Positions 7,169-15,769 of a stretch of 64,000 nucleotides of DNA are shown here, piece after piece. How positions within the stretch are numbered: position 1 is the stretch's first letter; each line of letters opens with the position of its first letter. The DNA comes from Gordonia sihwensis NBRC 108236 (lineage in GTDB: Bacteria > Actinomycetota > Actinomycetes > Mycobacteriales > Mycobacteriaceae). A model generated the notes under the pieces. It searched no databases. It saw nothing but the letters and a program-made list of their open reading frames with translations, and was not told the origin of the DNA. The DNA is taken from contig NZ_BANU01000028.1 in the NCBI RefSeq assembly GCF_000333035.1, forward strand, positions 20,686 to 84,685, read 5' to 3'. The position numbers and the translations under genes are program-made.

Positions 7169-9742
7169 ATGATCATCGAGGCCGCCTGCGTCGGCCGGGA
7201 GAACGAACTGTCGGAGCTGACCGGCCGCGTCGCCGACGCCGCCGGTCCCGGCTTCGTGCTGATCACAGCCCCGCACGGTGCCGGGAAGTCGACGTTGCTG
7301 CGGCGCCTGTCGGAGATCCTGCGGGGTCGCCGGGTCCGGGTCGCCGCCGCACCCGAGCTCGGCGATCCGGCCGAGCTCTTCGGTGACGACCCCGCAGCGC
7401 TGCTGATCGACGACGCCGATCATGCGGACGACGCGGCTCTGCGCCGGCTCGGGCGGCTCGCCGCCGCGCGTCCGCAGGCCCACGTCACGGTGATCCTGGC
7501 CGCGGAGCGGTCCACGCCCGCCATCGCCGACCTGCTGCCGGACACCTTGCGACTTCCAGGTCTGGACCGCAGCGCCGTGGCGGAGATCGCCGCGGCCCGC
7601 GGGCGGTCGGTGCACCCGTCTCTTCTCGACGAACTGACCAGGCACACGATGGGCCGACCGCGCGAGATCGTCGAACTGCTCGACGAGTTGCCCGACCGTC
7701 TGTGGTCGCGGGCCGACGCAGCCCTGCCCGCACCGGCCCGTGAGGTGGAACGGGTCCAGACCGCCCTGGCGGCGTGCCGACCGGAGACGCGGCGGCTCAT
7801 CGAGGCGATCGCGATTCTGAACGATCCGGACTCACTCGGCACGGCCGTGGAACTCTCGGCGGTCGGCGACGTGCTGTCCGCCGTCGACGAGGCGGTCGGA
7901 ACCGGGCTCGTGGAGCCGGCCGCCGCCGTCGGTCCGGCCGCCTCGGCCCTGGCCGTGCCGACTCCGGTCACCCGTGCCGCGGTACTCGAAGTGCTGGGGC
8001 CCAAGCGGACTGGGTTGCTGCACCGCCGAGCCTCGGAGCTGGTGGCGGATCCGGCACGCAGACTGCATCATCGCGTCGCCGCCGCACCGGTGCCGGACGC
8101 CGAACTCGCGGACGAGGTCGCCGCACTGGCGGCCGATCGGGGCGGCGCGGGCGAATGGGCGGAGGCCGCCGAGCTCTACCGTGAGGCCGGGCGGCTGACC
8201 GACGAGCCGCTCCGGCATGCCGAACGAGTGACGCTCTCGGTGGACGCGCTCTTGGCCGACGGTGACTGCCTCACCGCCGGTTCCATGGTGCCGACGGTGG
8301 AGAGCCTTCGCGAGACTCCGCTGCGCAATGCGACACTCGCTTATCTGGCGATCCTGCGCGGACGATCGGCCGAGGCCCGGATCCGGCTCGACAGAGCGTG
8401 GGGCATCGTCAGCGTGGAGCGCGAACCCGCGATCGCGGCCCTCATCGCGCAGCGTTACGTACTGCACTGCCTGGTCCGCTGTCAGGGCGAGCGCCTCGTC
8501 GGCTGGGCGGACCGCGCGATCGACATGGCCGGAACCGCCTCGCCCGCCGGTGTGGAGGCCGCCGCGATCCGCGGGCTCGGCCTGGCATGGTCCGGCCGCA
8601 CGGCCGACGCCGTCGCGTCGTACGACGCGCTGGGCCGCGACGTCCGGTTCGGAGCGCAGACGCAGCGGGTCGCCATCGGCCACGGCTGGCTGCAGCTGGG
8701 GCTGGACGAGGTGGACTCCGCGCGCACCAGTCTCGAGACGGCGGTGTCGATGGCGAATCTGGGCGGCTCCAAACGCATCACGCTGTGGGCACTGGGCTGG
8801 CTGGCCCGTCTGCGGTTCGTGACCGGCGACTGGGACGGGGCACTGCTCACCGTCGCGCAGTCGCGCGAGCTCGCGACCACCAGCGGCATCACCCTCGCCA
8901 CCCCGCTCGCCGACTGGACCGCGGCTCAGGTCCACTGCCTCCGAGGCGACCGGGAGGCCGCGGACGCCGCGGTCGCGCATTCGGCCCGACTGGCGGGCGA
9001 CTACGAGATCATGCAGATTCCGCTGCTGCTGGCACAGGCGCAGATCGCCGAGGCGGCCGCCGATTACAACAAGGTCACCCGAGTTCTCTCCCCGCTGAGG
9101 CTCCTCGCCGAGGACACTCCGGCTCTCACCGAACCGGGCTGGTGGCCGTGGGTGGACGTGCTGGCCAACGCGCTGGTACTCGACGGCCGGCTCGAGGCCG
9201 CCGACAGTCTGCTCCGCCCGCACGAGGAACTGGCCGACCTGCGCGGGCATCGTTCGGCCGGTGCCCGGCTCCGCTACGCCCGCGGCCGCTATCTCGGTGC
9301 CATCGGCGACATCGCCTCCGCGCGAAGGAAGTTCGAGGAGGCCCTCGAGCTTCTCGACGGTCTGCCCCTGCGGCACGACCAAGCGCGCGTCAACTTCGCC
9401 TACGGGCAGACTCTCCGCCGGGCGGGCAAGCGGCGCGCCGCCGATGCGGTGATGGGCAACGCCCGCGACATCTACCGGTCGCTCGGAGCCACGGCGTACG
9501 TCGACCGCTGCGACCGCGAGTTGAAGGCCGGCGGCCTGCACGCGGTTCGCGGCGACCGCAGTTCTGCGGAGCTGACACCGCAGGAGGAGTCGGTGACCGC
9601 GCTGGTGGCCTCCGGGATGAGCAACCGGGAGGTGGCCGCCGAGCTCTACATCTCACCGAAGACGGTGCAGTACCACCTGACCCGCATCTACGCGAAACTC
9701 GGCGTCCGGTCGCGTTCGGAGCTGGCCGCGCTGCGCCGGTGA
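7169..9742 (+). CDS. benR: large ATP-binding LuxR-type (LAL/MalT-like) activator, BenR-like
   Basis: An 857-residue regulator starting with a STAND/AAA-type ATPase (Walker A APHGAGKST at about 35-43, Walker B LLIDDADHAD), followed by a long helical TPR-like middle and ending in a LuxR helix-turn-helix (LTPQEESVTALVASGMSNRE, then VAAELYISPKTVQYHLTRIY). In Corynebacterium glutamicum the ben operon is activated by a LuxR/LAL-type protein called BenR, and this gene sits 82 bp downstream of the ben operon in the same direction, so the same role is inferred. ATG at 7169 is used. It converges on pcaD with a 12-bp gap and no visible terminator. Confidence 0.8.
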   Translation: MIIEAACVGRENELSELTGRVADAAGPGFVLITAPHGAGKSTLLRRLSEILRGRRVRVAAAPELGDPAELFGDDPAALLIDDADHADDAALRRLGRLAAARPQAHVTVILAAERSTPAIADLLPDTLRLPGLDRSAVAEIAAARGRSVHPSLLDELTRHTMGRPREIVELLDELPDRLWSRADAALPAPAREVERVQTALAACRPETRRLIEAIAILNDPDSLGTAVELSAVGDVLSAVDEAVGTGLVEPAAAVGPAASALAVPTPVTRAAVLEVLGPKRTGLLHRRASELVADPARRLHHRVAAAPVPDAELADEVAALAADRGGAGEWAEAAELYREAGRLTDEPLRHAERVTLSVDALLADGDCLTAGSMVPTVESLRETPLRNATLAYLAILRGRSAEARIRLDRAWGIVSVEREPAIAALIAQRYVLHCLVRCQGERLVGWADRAIDMAGTASPAGVEAAAIRGLGLAWSGRTADAVASYDALGRDVRFGAQTQRVAIGHGWLQLGLDEVDSARTSLETAVSMANLGGSKRITLWALGWLARLRFVTGDWDGALLTVAQSRELATTSGITLATPLADWTAAQVHCLRGDREAADAAVAHSARLAGDYEIMQIPLLLAQAQIAEAAADYNKVTRVLSPLRLLAEDTPALTEPGWWPWVDVLANALVLDGRLEAADSLLRPHEELADLRGHRSAGARLRYARGRYLGAIGDIASARRKFEEALELLDGLPLRHDQARVNFAYGQTLRRAGKRRAADAVMGNARDIYRSLGATAYVDRCDRELKAGGLHAVRGDRSSAELTPQEESVTALVASGMSNREVAAELYISPKTVQYHLTRIYAKLGVRSRSELAALRR

Positions 9743-9754
9743 TCTCGGCAGCGG

Positions 9755-10525
9755 CTACTGCGCCAGCAGATGGTCCAGCAATGCCGGATTCACGATCTGC
9801 GGTTGCTGAGCACAGGCCAGGTGGGCCGACTCGGGAACCACCAGCAGCCGACCGTCCTGGACGCCGTCGACGATCTCGGCCAGGACCGACGGTCCGGTCG
9901 CGGTGTCGTCGCGGCCGGCGATCGCCAGGGTCGGCGCGGAGATCGACGGCAGATCGGCGCGCTGATCCATCGCGGCGATCGCCTCGCAGCAGCCCGCGTA
10001 CCCCTCTGCGGGCGTGCCCGCGACCATCGCCTCGTAGTAGCGCTTCCGCTCGGCGTCGGCGGACAGGTACTCGGGGGTGAACCAGCGGCTCACCACCGCC
10101 TCGGCGATCGGCGCGACACCGTCCGCACGCACGGCGGCCGCCCGTTCCGCGTACGACTCGGCGTTGGCCAGCCGGGCCCCGGTGCACAGCAGCGCCAGGC
10201 GCCGAACGCGGTGCGGTGCGCGGACCGCGACCCGCATCGCGGTCATGCCGCCGAGCGAGAGCCCCACCAGGTGGGCGCGGTCGACGCCGAAACCGTCGAG
10301 GAGCGCCAGCACGTCATCGGCGAGGTCGTCGATGCTGTACGGCCCGTCCGGCACCGGGCTCTGCCCGTGACCGCGGGTGTCGTAGCGGATCACCATGAAG
10401 TGCTGTTCCAGATCGGCGATCTGCGCGTCCCACATCCGGTGCGTGGAGCCGAGCGAGTTGGAGAGCACGACGGCGGGTCCGTCGGGCCGGCCGCTGACCA
10501 CCGCGTGGACGTCGACGGCGCTCAT
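9755..10525 (-). CDS. pcaD: 3-oxoadipate enol-lactonase
   Basis: Alpha/beta hydrolase of 256 residues that opens beta-ketoadipate enol-lactone to beta-ketoadipate, after CatB/CatC. Family signatures are SNSLGSTHRMWD (oxyanion region), the nucleophile in VGLSLGGM, an aspartate near GRDD and a histidine in PESAHLA. ATG at 10525 starts within the stop of the thiolase gene (ATGA overlap), giving translational coupling. Actinobacteria often carry this activity fused to PcaC (PcaL); here it stands alone. A general alpha/beta hydrolase is the alternative, but the thiolase and LysR neighbours favour PcaD. Confidence 0.85.
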   Translation of the reverse strand: MSAVDVHAVVSGRPDGPAVVLSNSLGSTHRMWDAQIADLEQHFMVIRYDTRGHGQSPVPDGPYSIDDLADDVLALLDGFGVDRAHLVGLSLGGMTAMRVAVRAPHRVRRLALLCTGARLANAESYAERAAAVRADGVAPIAEAVVSRWFTPEYLSADAERKRYYEAMVAGTPAEGYAGCCEAIAAMDQRADLPSISAPTLAIAGRDDTATGPSVLAEIVDGVQDGRLLVVPESAHLACAQQPQIVNPALLDHLLAQ

Positions 10526-11763
10526 CGGATCGCCTCGAACACGGCCGCGAGTCCCTGGCCACCGCCGATGCACATCGTGACCAGCACGTTTCGGGCGCGT
10601 TGTCGCCTCGCCTCATGGGCAGCGGTGACCACCAGCCGCGCGCCGGTCGCTCCGATCGGGTGGCCCAGCGAGATGCCCGAGCCGTTGGGATTGAGCCGCT
10701 CGTCGCCGGGCTCGACTCCCCATTCGGCCAGGACGGCCAGCACCTGCGCGGCGAAGGCCTCGTTGAGTTCGATGAGGTCGATGTCGTCGAGTGTCAGTCC
10801 GGCGCGCGCGAGTGCCTTGGCGGTGGCACCGACCGGCCCGATCCCCATCTCCTCGGGTGCGCATCCGGTGACGGCCCACGAACGCAGTGCGAGCATCGGA
10901 TCGAGATCGCGCCGCTCCGCTTCGGCGAGTGTGGTGACCACCATCATCGCGGCGCCGTCGTTCTGGCCCGAGGCGTTTCCGGCGGTGACGGTCGAGTCGG
11001 GGTCGACGGCCAGGCGGATCGGCCGCAGTCGGGCCAGCGATTCGGCCGTGGTGCCGGGACGTGGATGCTCGTCCCGGTCGACGACGACGTCGGGGTCGCG
11101 GCGGCCGCCCGGGACGGTGACCGGAACGATCTCGTCGGTGAATCGGCCGGCCTCGATGGCGGCGAGGGCACGGCGATGCGATTCGGCGGACAGCCGATCC
11201 TGTTGCTCTCGGGTGAGTCCGTAGCGGGCGCGCAGATTCTCGGCGGTCTCGATCATCCCTCCCGGTACCGGATGCGACTGCCCGCCCGCCGTCAACCGAG
11301 CACGATCGAGGCGATCGCGCAGTTCCACGCCACCCTGCCCGACCCCGGTGCGCAGGCCGAGCGCGTAGTGCTCGACGGTGGACATCGACTCGGCGCCGCC
11401 CGCGACGATCAGATCGGCCCCTCCCCCGGCGATCTGCGCCGCCCCGGACAGGACGGCCTGCAGACCCGAGCCGCAGCGGCGGTCGAGCTGCATTCCGGGC
11501 ACCCCGGCGCCGAGTCCGGCGTCGAGGGCGGCGATCCGGCCGAGAGCCGGCGACTCGCCGCTCGGATATCCCTGTCCCAGCACGACGTCGTCGACCTCGT
11601 TCTCTCCGAGACCGGTCCGGGCGACGAGCTCGCTGAGCAGATCCGTCGCGAGGCGGTCGACCGTCAGCTTCGCCAGCGCTCCGCCCATGCGGCCGACCGG
11701 TGTCCGCAGCGGGGAACAGATCACGATGTCGTCGTGGGTGCGAATGCCGGACGCAGTAGCCAT
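10522..11763 (-). CDS. pcaF: beta-ketoadipyl-CoA thiolase (acetyl-CoA acyltransferase)
   Basis: Thiolase of 413 residues with the acyl-accepting cysteine in LDRRCGSG (C97), the NEAFAAQ motif, the histidine in GHPIGATGARL and the second cysteine in CIGGGQGLA. It would cleave beta-ketoadipyl-CoA to succinyl-CoA and acetyl-CoA. It forms a two-gene leftward operon with pcaD (4-bp overlap) and diverges from a LysR regulator across 77 bp. Sequence alone cannot separate PcaF from other degradative thiolases; the assignment rests on the operon partner. No pcaIJ CoA-transferase is present nearby. Confidence 0.8.
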   Translation of the reverse strand: MATASGIRTHDDIVICSPLRTPVGRMGGALAKLTVDRLATDLLSELVARTGLGENEVDDVVLGQGYPSGESPALGRIAALDAGLGAGVPGMQLDRRCGSGLQAVLSGAAQIAGGGADLIVAGGAESMSTVEHYALGLRTGVGQGGVELRDRLDRARLTAGGQSHPVPGGMIETAENLRARYGLTREQQDRLSAESHRRALAAIEAGRFTDEIVPVTVPGGRRDPDVVVDRDEHPRPGTTAESLARLRPIRLAVDPDSTVTAGNASGQNDGAAMMVVTTLAEAERRDLDPMLALRSWAVTGCAPEEMGIGPVGATAKALARAGLTLDDIDLIELNEAFAAQVLAVLAEWGVEPGDERLNPNGSGISLGHPIGATGARLVVTAAHEARRQRARNVLVTMCIGGGQGLAAVFEAIR

Positions 11764-11840
11764 GCGTCCAGCCTAGAAAGCCGAGACCCATATCGTGAAG
11801 TACATGTTCTACGATCGCTGAAACAGGAGGGGTATCAATC
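11764..11840. promoter_or_regulatory. pcaF / LysR divergent promoter with LysR-type box
   Basis: The 77-bp gap between divergent genes contains ATCGT at 11792-11796 and its inverse ACGAT at 11811-11815, within an imperfect dyad centred on ACATGT. This fits a LysR T-N11-A type site. The plus-strand gene has AGGAGGGG about 10 bp before its ATG. Confidence 0.45.
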
Positions 11841-12725
11841 ATGGAACTGCGGCATCTCCGGTATTTTCGCGTGGTCGCCGAGGAGCTGCACTTCCGTCGC
11901 GCCGCCGAACGTCTGCACATCGCGCAGCCGCCGCTGTCTTCGCAGATCAGACAGCTCGAAGAAGAGCTCGGCGTCCAGTTGCTGACCCGATCGACCCGTC
12001 GCGTGGAACTGACTCCGGCCGGGGAGGTGTATCTGGACCGGGTCCGCGAGATCCTCGACGCCGTCGATGCGGCCGGCGAGCAGGCGCACCGGGTGGCCGA
12101 GGGCATGCAGGGCGCGTTGACGATCGGGTGCGTCGGATCGGCCACCTATTCACTCTTCCCGCGTCTGGTGCGAGCGCTGCGCGACGAACTGCCCGGCGTC
12201 GATGTGAGCGTGCGCGGCGAGATGCTGGCCCCCGACCAGGTGACGGCGCTCGAGGCCGGCCGGATCGATCTGGCGCTCCTGCGGCCCCCGGTCACCAGTG
12301 CGCGCGTGGTGGTGGAGCCGGTGCGCCACGATCGACTGATCGCGCTGGTTCCCGACAGTCACCGGCTCGCCGGATGCGGCGAGGTGGATCTGGCCGACCT
12401 GCGCGACGACGACTTCGTGATGCACGCGGGCCACGGCCGCTCGGCGCTCAACGGACTGGTCACCGGCCTGTGCGCCGACGCCGGGTTCGTTCCGCGGATC
12501 CGGCACGAGGTGACCGAGACCTCGACTCTCGTCACGCTCGTGGCCGCCGGGCTCGGAGTGTCGGTGGTTCCCGAGCCGACGTCGGCTCTCGACATCGCCG
12601 GAGTCCGGTACCTTCCGCTGCGCCCCGAGGCAGGAATCGATCTGTCCGCGGCATGGATTCCCGAGCCGGCGTCTCCCGTCGTCGAGCGTGCGCTGACGGT
12701 CCTGCGGCGGATCGCCGCGGAGTGA
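11841..12725 (+). CDS. LysR-type regulator, CatR/BenM subgroup
   Basis: A 294-residue LysR regulator whose N-terminal 60 residues (MELRHLRYFRVVAEELHFRR, then AAERLHIAQPPLSSQIRQLE) hold the winged helix, followed by a substrate-binding domain with LALLRPPVTS and GLGVSVVPEP. It resembles the CatR-like product at 1117-2040 and is divergent from pcaF-pcaD, so it probably controls that pair in response to a pathway intermediate. The effector (muconate, beta-ketoadipate or other) is not readable from sequence. A strong hairpin lies 77 bp after its stop. Confidence 0.85.
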   Translation: MELRHLRYFRVVAEELHFRRAAERLHIAQPPLSSQIRQLEEELGVQLLTRSTRRVELTPAGEVYLDRVREILDAVDAAGEQAHRVAEGMQGALTIGCVGSATYSLFPRLVRALRDELPGVDVSVRGEMLAPDQVTALEAGRIDLALLRPPVTSARVVVEPVRHDRLIALVPDSHRLAGCGEVDLADLRDDDFVMHAGHGRSALNGLVTGLCADAGFVPRIRHEVTETSTLVTLVAAGLGVSVVPEPTSALDIAGVRYLPLRPEAGIDLSAAWIPEPASPVVERALTVLRRIAAE

Positions 12726-12801
12726 GCCGGTACGAGGGCGCTGACGGTCCGCCCAATGGCGCCGGTTCGTCGTTCTAGGAACTTGTGCCGTATTCCACCG
12801 A

Positions 12802-12839
12802 CGAGAAGGTCCCCGTCGCGAACGACGGGGACCTTCTCG
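12802..12839. terminator. hairpin terminator between LysR gene and tRNA-Arg
   Basis: Perfect 17-bp stem (12802-12818 paired with 12823-12839) with a CGAA tetraloop, placed just after tRNA-Arg on the minus strand and downstream of the LysR gene on the plus strand. There is no long T run, so it is probably a bidirectional stem-type actinobacterial terminator. Confidence 0.75.
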
Positions 12840-12842
12840 GAG

Positions 12843-12915
12843 TGCGCCCGTAGGGATTCGAACCCCAAACCTTCTGATCCGTAGTCAGATGCTCTATCCG
12901 TTGAGCTACGGGCGC
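12843..12915 (-). tRNA. tRNA-Arg (anticodon ACG)
   Basis: Minus-strand cloverleaf of 73 nt. The acceptor stem GCGCCCG pairs with CGGGCGC, the discriminator is A, the anticodon loop is CTACGGA inside a TCTGA/TCAGA stem, and the T arm GGGGTTCGAATCCC is intact. CCA is not encoded. The ACG anticodon (read as ICG) serves the common CGC/CGU codons. Confidence 0.95.
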
Positions 12916-12972
12916 GTAGTGGATCTTGCGATCCGCACTTCTTCAATTGTACCGGGTGCGTGTCCCGGTCGG

Positions 12973-13061
12973 CGGAGGCGAGAGGATTTGAACCTCCGGT
13001 TCCACTTTCATGGAACAACTCATTAGCAGTGAGTCCCATTCGGCCGCTCTGGCACGCCTCC
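12973..13061 (-). tRNA. tRNA-Ser (anticodon GCT)
   Basis: Minus-strand class II tRNA of 89 nt. The acceptor stem GGAGGCG pairs with CGCCTCC, the discriminator is G, the anticodon loop CTGCTAA sits in an ACTCA/TGAGT stem, and a long variable arm (GTTCCAtgaaaGTGGAAC) marks a serine tRNA. CCA is not encoded. Confidence 0.95.
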
Positions 13062-13179
13062 CTGGTGGAGTCCTTTCGGGCCGCCGGGGCAAAACATTAC
13101 ACAGAGGGAGCGTCGGGACGCAAATCGCCGACCGGATGAGCATCGACCCGCAGGTCAGACGTACATTTGAGGGGTGAGC

Positions 13180-14244
13180 ATGCGAATCCGCCCCGATCTG
13201 GACACCCTGCCCGTCTACGTCCCCGGCAAGACCTTTCCGGGCGCGATCAAGCTCGCCAGCAATGAGGTGACCGACCCCCCGCTCCCCGGCGTGGCCGCTG
13301 CCATCGCCGAGGCCGCAGCGACGGCCAACCGCTACCCCGACAACGGGATGGTGGAGCTCACCGACGAACTGGCCAAGAGCCTGGGCGTGACCCCCGCGGA
13401 GATCCAGGTCGGCTGCGGATCGGTGATCCTCTGCCAGAACCTGATCACCGTCACCGCCGGCCCGGGCGACGAGGTGCTGTTCGGCTGGCGCTCGTTCGAG
13501 ATGTACCCGGTGGCGACGCGCGTCGTCGGCGCCACCCCGGTCCAGATCCCGCTCACCGGCGACGCCGTGCACGACCTCGCAGCCATGGCGGGCGCGATCA
13601 CCGACCGGACGCGCCTGATCTTCGTGTGCAACCCCAACAACCCGACCGGCACGGTGGTCGAGGCGCAGGCGCTGCGCGACTTCCTGGCCGCCGTGCCGTC
13701 AGACATCGTCGTCGCGCTCGACGAGGCCTACTTCGAGTACATGCGGCTGACCGGACCGTTCGCGTACGATGCCCTCGAACTGCGGCGCGAGTTCCCGAAC
13801 CTGGTGGTCCTGCGCACCTTCTCGAAGGCGTACGGACTCGCCGGCCTGCGGGTCGGATACGCGGTCGGCGATCCGGAGGTGATCACCGCGCTCAACAAGG
13901 TGCACGTGCCGTTCACCGTCAGCAGTGTGGCCCAGTCCGCGGCCGTCGCCTCCCTGCGCGCACAGGACGAGCTGCTGGCACGGACCGACGCGGTGGTCGC
14001 CGAACGTGAACGCGTCACGGCACGACTGCGCGAGCTCGGCTACCGGGTACCCGATTCACAGGCGAACTTCGTGTGGCTGATGCTCGGCGACGACTCCATG
14101 CCGTTCGCGACCGAGTGCGCCGAGTCCGGGGTGATCGTCCGACCGTTCGCGGGCGACGGGGTGCGGGTCACCGTCACCCATCCCGCAGAGAACGACGCCT
14201 TCCTCACCTTCGCGGAGAAGTACGCCGGCGCGCGGTCAGAGTGA
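13180..14244 (+). CDS. pat: aromatic amino acid / histidinol-phosphate aminotransferase family (Pat/HisC2)
   Basis: PLP-dependent class I/II aminotransferase, about 354 residues, of the HisC fold. Hallmarks are KLASNE near the N-terminus, NPNNPTG, VALDEAYFEY (PLP aspartate/tyrosine), FSKAYGLAGLRVGY (the Schiff-base lysine) and a C-terminal arginine in GDGVRVTV. The second HisC-like protein of mycobacteria next to tRNA genes acts on aromatic amino acids, and this gene also follows tRNA-Ser/tRNA-Arg, so phenylalanine/aromatic transamination is the likely role. GAGGGG at 13169-13174 is spaced better for ATG 13180 than for the in-frame GTG 13174. Its end overlaps the convergent esterase gene by 9 bp. 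Confidence 0.85.
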   Translation: MRIRPDLDTLPVYVPGKTFPGAIKLASNEVTDPPLPGVAAAIAEAAATANRYPDNGMVELTDELAKSLGVTPAEIQVGCGSVILCQNLITVTAGPGDEVLFGWRSFEMYPVATRVVGATPVQIPLTGDAVHDLAAMAGAITDRTRLIFVCNPNNPTGTVVEAQALRDFLAAVPSDIVVALDEAYFEYMRLTGPFAYDALELRREFPNLVVLRTFSKAYGLAGLRVGYAVGDPEVITALNKVHVPFTVSSVAQSAAVASLRAQDELLARTDAVVAERERVTARLRELGYRVPDSQANFVWLMLGDDSMPFATECAESGVIVRPFAGDGVRVTVTHPAENDAFLTFAEKYAGARSE

Positions 14245-15216
14245 GGGCGCGATGGCGTTCCACGCCTCGGGCAGGTCGCGCTTCCAGTAGTCCCAGCTGT
14301 GCGTGCCGATCAGGCGGAATCCCGAGGTGAAGGGGATGTCGTTGGCGCGCAGCAGTGTCGCGAACTCGAGCGAGCAGCGGTTCGCGCCCACCTCCAGCGC
14401 CGAACCGGCAGCGATCTGCGCGTTCTCCGGGCCGTCCTTGGGGTCACGCTTGGCGGCCAGGTCGAGCGGTCCCACCGCACCCGAACCGGACGAGATGTAC
14501 AACGCCTTCCCGCGCAGGGCGTCCAGCTTGTGGGCGGGATCGTGCTGCACCCAGTCCTTGGAGCCGGGCGCACCCCACATGTTGTCGGCGTTGGCGCCGC
14601 TCTTCGCGACGGTCGCGCGGACGTAGGCCTCGTTGGCCTGACCCGACACACGCGGGCAGCCGCTCATCGAGGCGACACCGCGGTACAGCTTGGGGTGGCG
14701 GGTGGCGAGGGCGAACGCCGACTGGCCGCCCATGGACAGACCCATCACCGCATTACGTCCGGACCCGCTGAACTTCGCGTCGATCACGGGCGGCAGCTCC
14801 TGCGTCAGGAAGGTCTCCCACTGAGGCTTGCCGAGCTTCTTGTCCGGCTTCTCCCAGTTGGTGTAGAAGCTGCCCGCTCCACCGGCAGGCAGGACGACGT
14901 TGACGTTGCGCCCGGCGAAGAACGACTCGGCGCCGCCCTTGGTGATCCAGTCGCTGACCTTGTCTCCGCCGTCCGCGCCGTCGAGCAGGTACACGGTGGG
15001 CCGCGGACCGGAGCCGCCGGGGCTGAGAACCGTGACCGGCACCGAGCCGTTCATCGCCGCCGACTTGACGGTGAGGTCCACCCGGTGAATGCTCCGAACC
15101 TTCTCCGCGACCACGTGCGCCCCCTTGGGAGCGGCGTTGACCGGTGCGGTCGACACCGACGCCAGCATGGCCGCAGCCGCGACGACAGACCCGGCGGTGA
15201 CCAGCTTCAGTGACAT
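14236..15216 (-). CDS. secreted Ag85/mycolyltransferase-like esterase
   Basis: Alpha/beta hydrolase of the esterase D / antigen 85 group, about 326 residues. MSLKLVTAGSVVAAAAMLAS plus STAPVNA gives a classic signal peptide cleaved near residue 28. The mature part contains VYLLDGADGG, the nucleophile elbow GLSMGGQSA and a C-terminal histidine in GTHSWDYW. Antigen 85 family enzymes transfer mycolates to trehalose or arabinogalactan at the cell surface; whether this copy is a mycolyltransferase or a plain esterase cannot be decided here. ATG 15216 is chosen because it begins the signal peptide; ATG 15231 is an alternative. Confidence 0.85.
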   Translation of the reverse strand: MSLKLVTAGSVVAAAAMLASVSTAPVNAAPKGAHVVAEKVRSIHRVDLTVKSAAMNGSVPVTVLSPGGSGPRPTVYLLDGADGGDKVSDWITKGGAESFFAGRNVNVVLPAGGAGSFYTNWEKPDKKLGKPQWETFLTQELPPVIDAKFSGSGRNAVMGLSMGGQSAFALATRHPKLYRGVASMSGCPRVSGQANEAYVRATVAKSGANADNMWGAPGSKDWVQHDPAHKLDALRGKALYISSGSGAVGPLDLAAKRDPKDGPENAQIAAGSALEVGANRCSLEFATLLRANDIPFTSGFRLIGTHSWDYWKRDLPEAWNAIAPSL

Positions 15217-15316
15217 ACGATCGCACCACATGGTCGCCCAGCGTACCCGGCGAAAGTGTCGACCGTGTGAACGTCGATGCCGAGCAGCGTGCTGGGCCGG
15301 CACTAGGATCGGCGAC

Positions 15317-15766
15317 ATGACCGAGACCTCGACGCTGCCGGACGGCCGTCGCCACGCCTTCACCGCGCAGGTCCCCGTCAGGTGGTCGGACATGGACGCC
15401 TTCGGTCACGTCAACCATGCGCGGATGGTGACCCTCATGGAGGAGGCACGTATCCAGTGGCTCCTGAGCGCCGGGGACGACTACGCACCGCACATCAAGA
15501 GCGCGATGATCGTCCACGTCGACATCCGGTACCGAGCACAGCTGCACCACGACGATTCGCCGCTCCGGATCGGGATGTGGATCAAGGGTTTCCGATCGGT
15601 CGACTTCACGATCGGCTACGAGATCGCCGGCGCCGCCGCGCCCGCGGGGGCGCGCCCGGCGTGCGTCGCAACCACTCAGATGGCCGTCGTCGACATCGAG
15701 AAGCACAGTCTGCGGCGCCTGACCGCCGCCGAGAAGGACCGTCTGCGCGAGTGGACCCGCTCCTGA
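15317..15766 (+). CDS. hotdog-fold acyl-CoA thioesterase (4-hydroxybenzoyl-CoA thioesterase-like)
   Basis: A 149-residue single hotdog domain. PVRWSDMDAFGHVNHARMVT carries the catalytic aspartate and the DxDxxGHVN signature of the YbgC/FadM-type thioesterases, followed by the five-stranded core. It probably hydrolyses fatty or aromatic acyl-CoA in the cytoplasm. It starts 100 bp from the divergent esterase gene and converges on the next gene with only 3 bp between. The substrate is unknown. Confidence 0.8.
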   Translation: MTETSTLPDGRRHAFTAQVPVRWSDMDAFGHVNHARMVTLMEEARIQWLLSAGDDYAPHIKSAMIVHVDIRYRAQLHHDDSPLRIGMWIKGFRSVDFTIGYEIAGAAAPAGARPACVATTQMAVVDIEKHSLRRLTAAEKDRLREWTRS

Positions 15767-15769
15767 GAC

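Noticed and set aside
7832..9541. 569-codon minus frame opposite the LuxR-type regulator
   Set aside because: Codon-shadow with no motif; the plus strand has Walker and LuxR motifs.
10613..12145. 510-codon minus frame over the thiolase and LysR genes
   Set aside because: Arg-rich shadow of two real genes and spans a divergent promoter.
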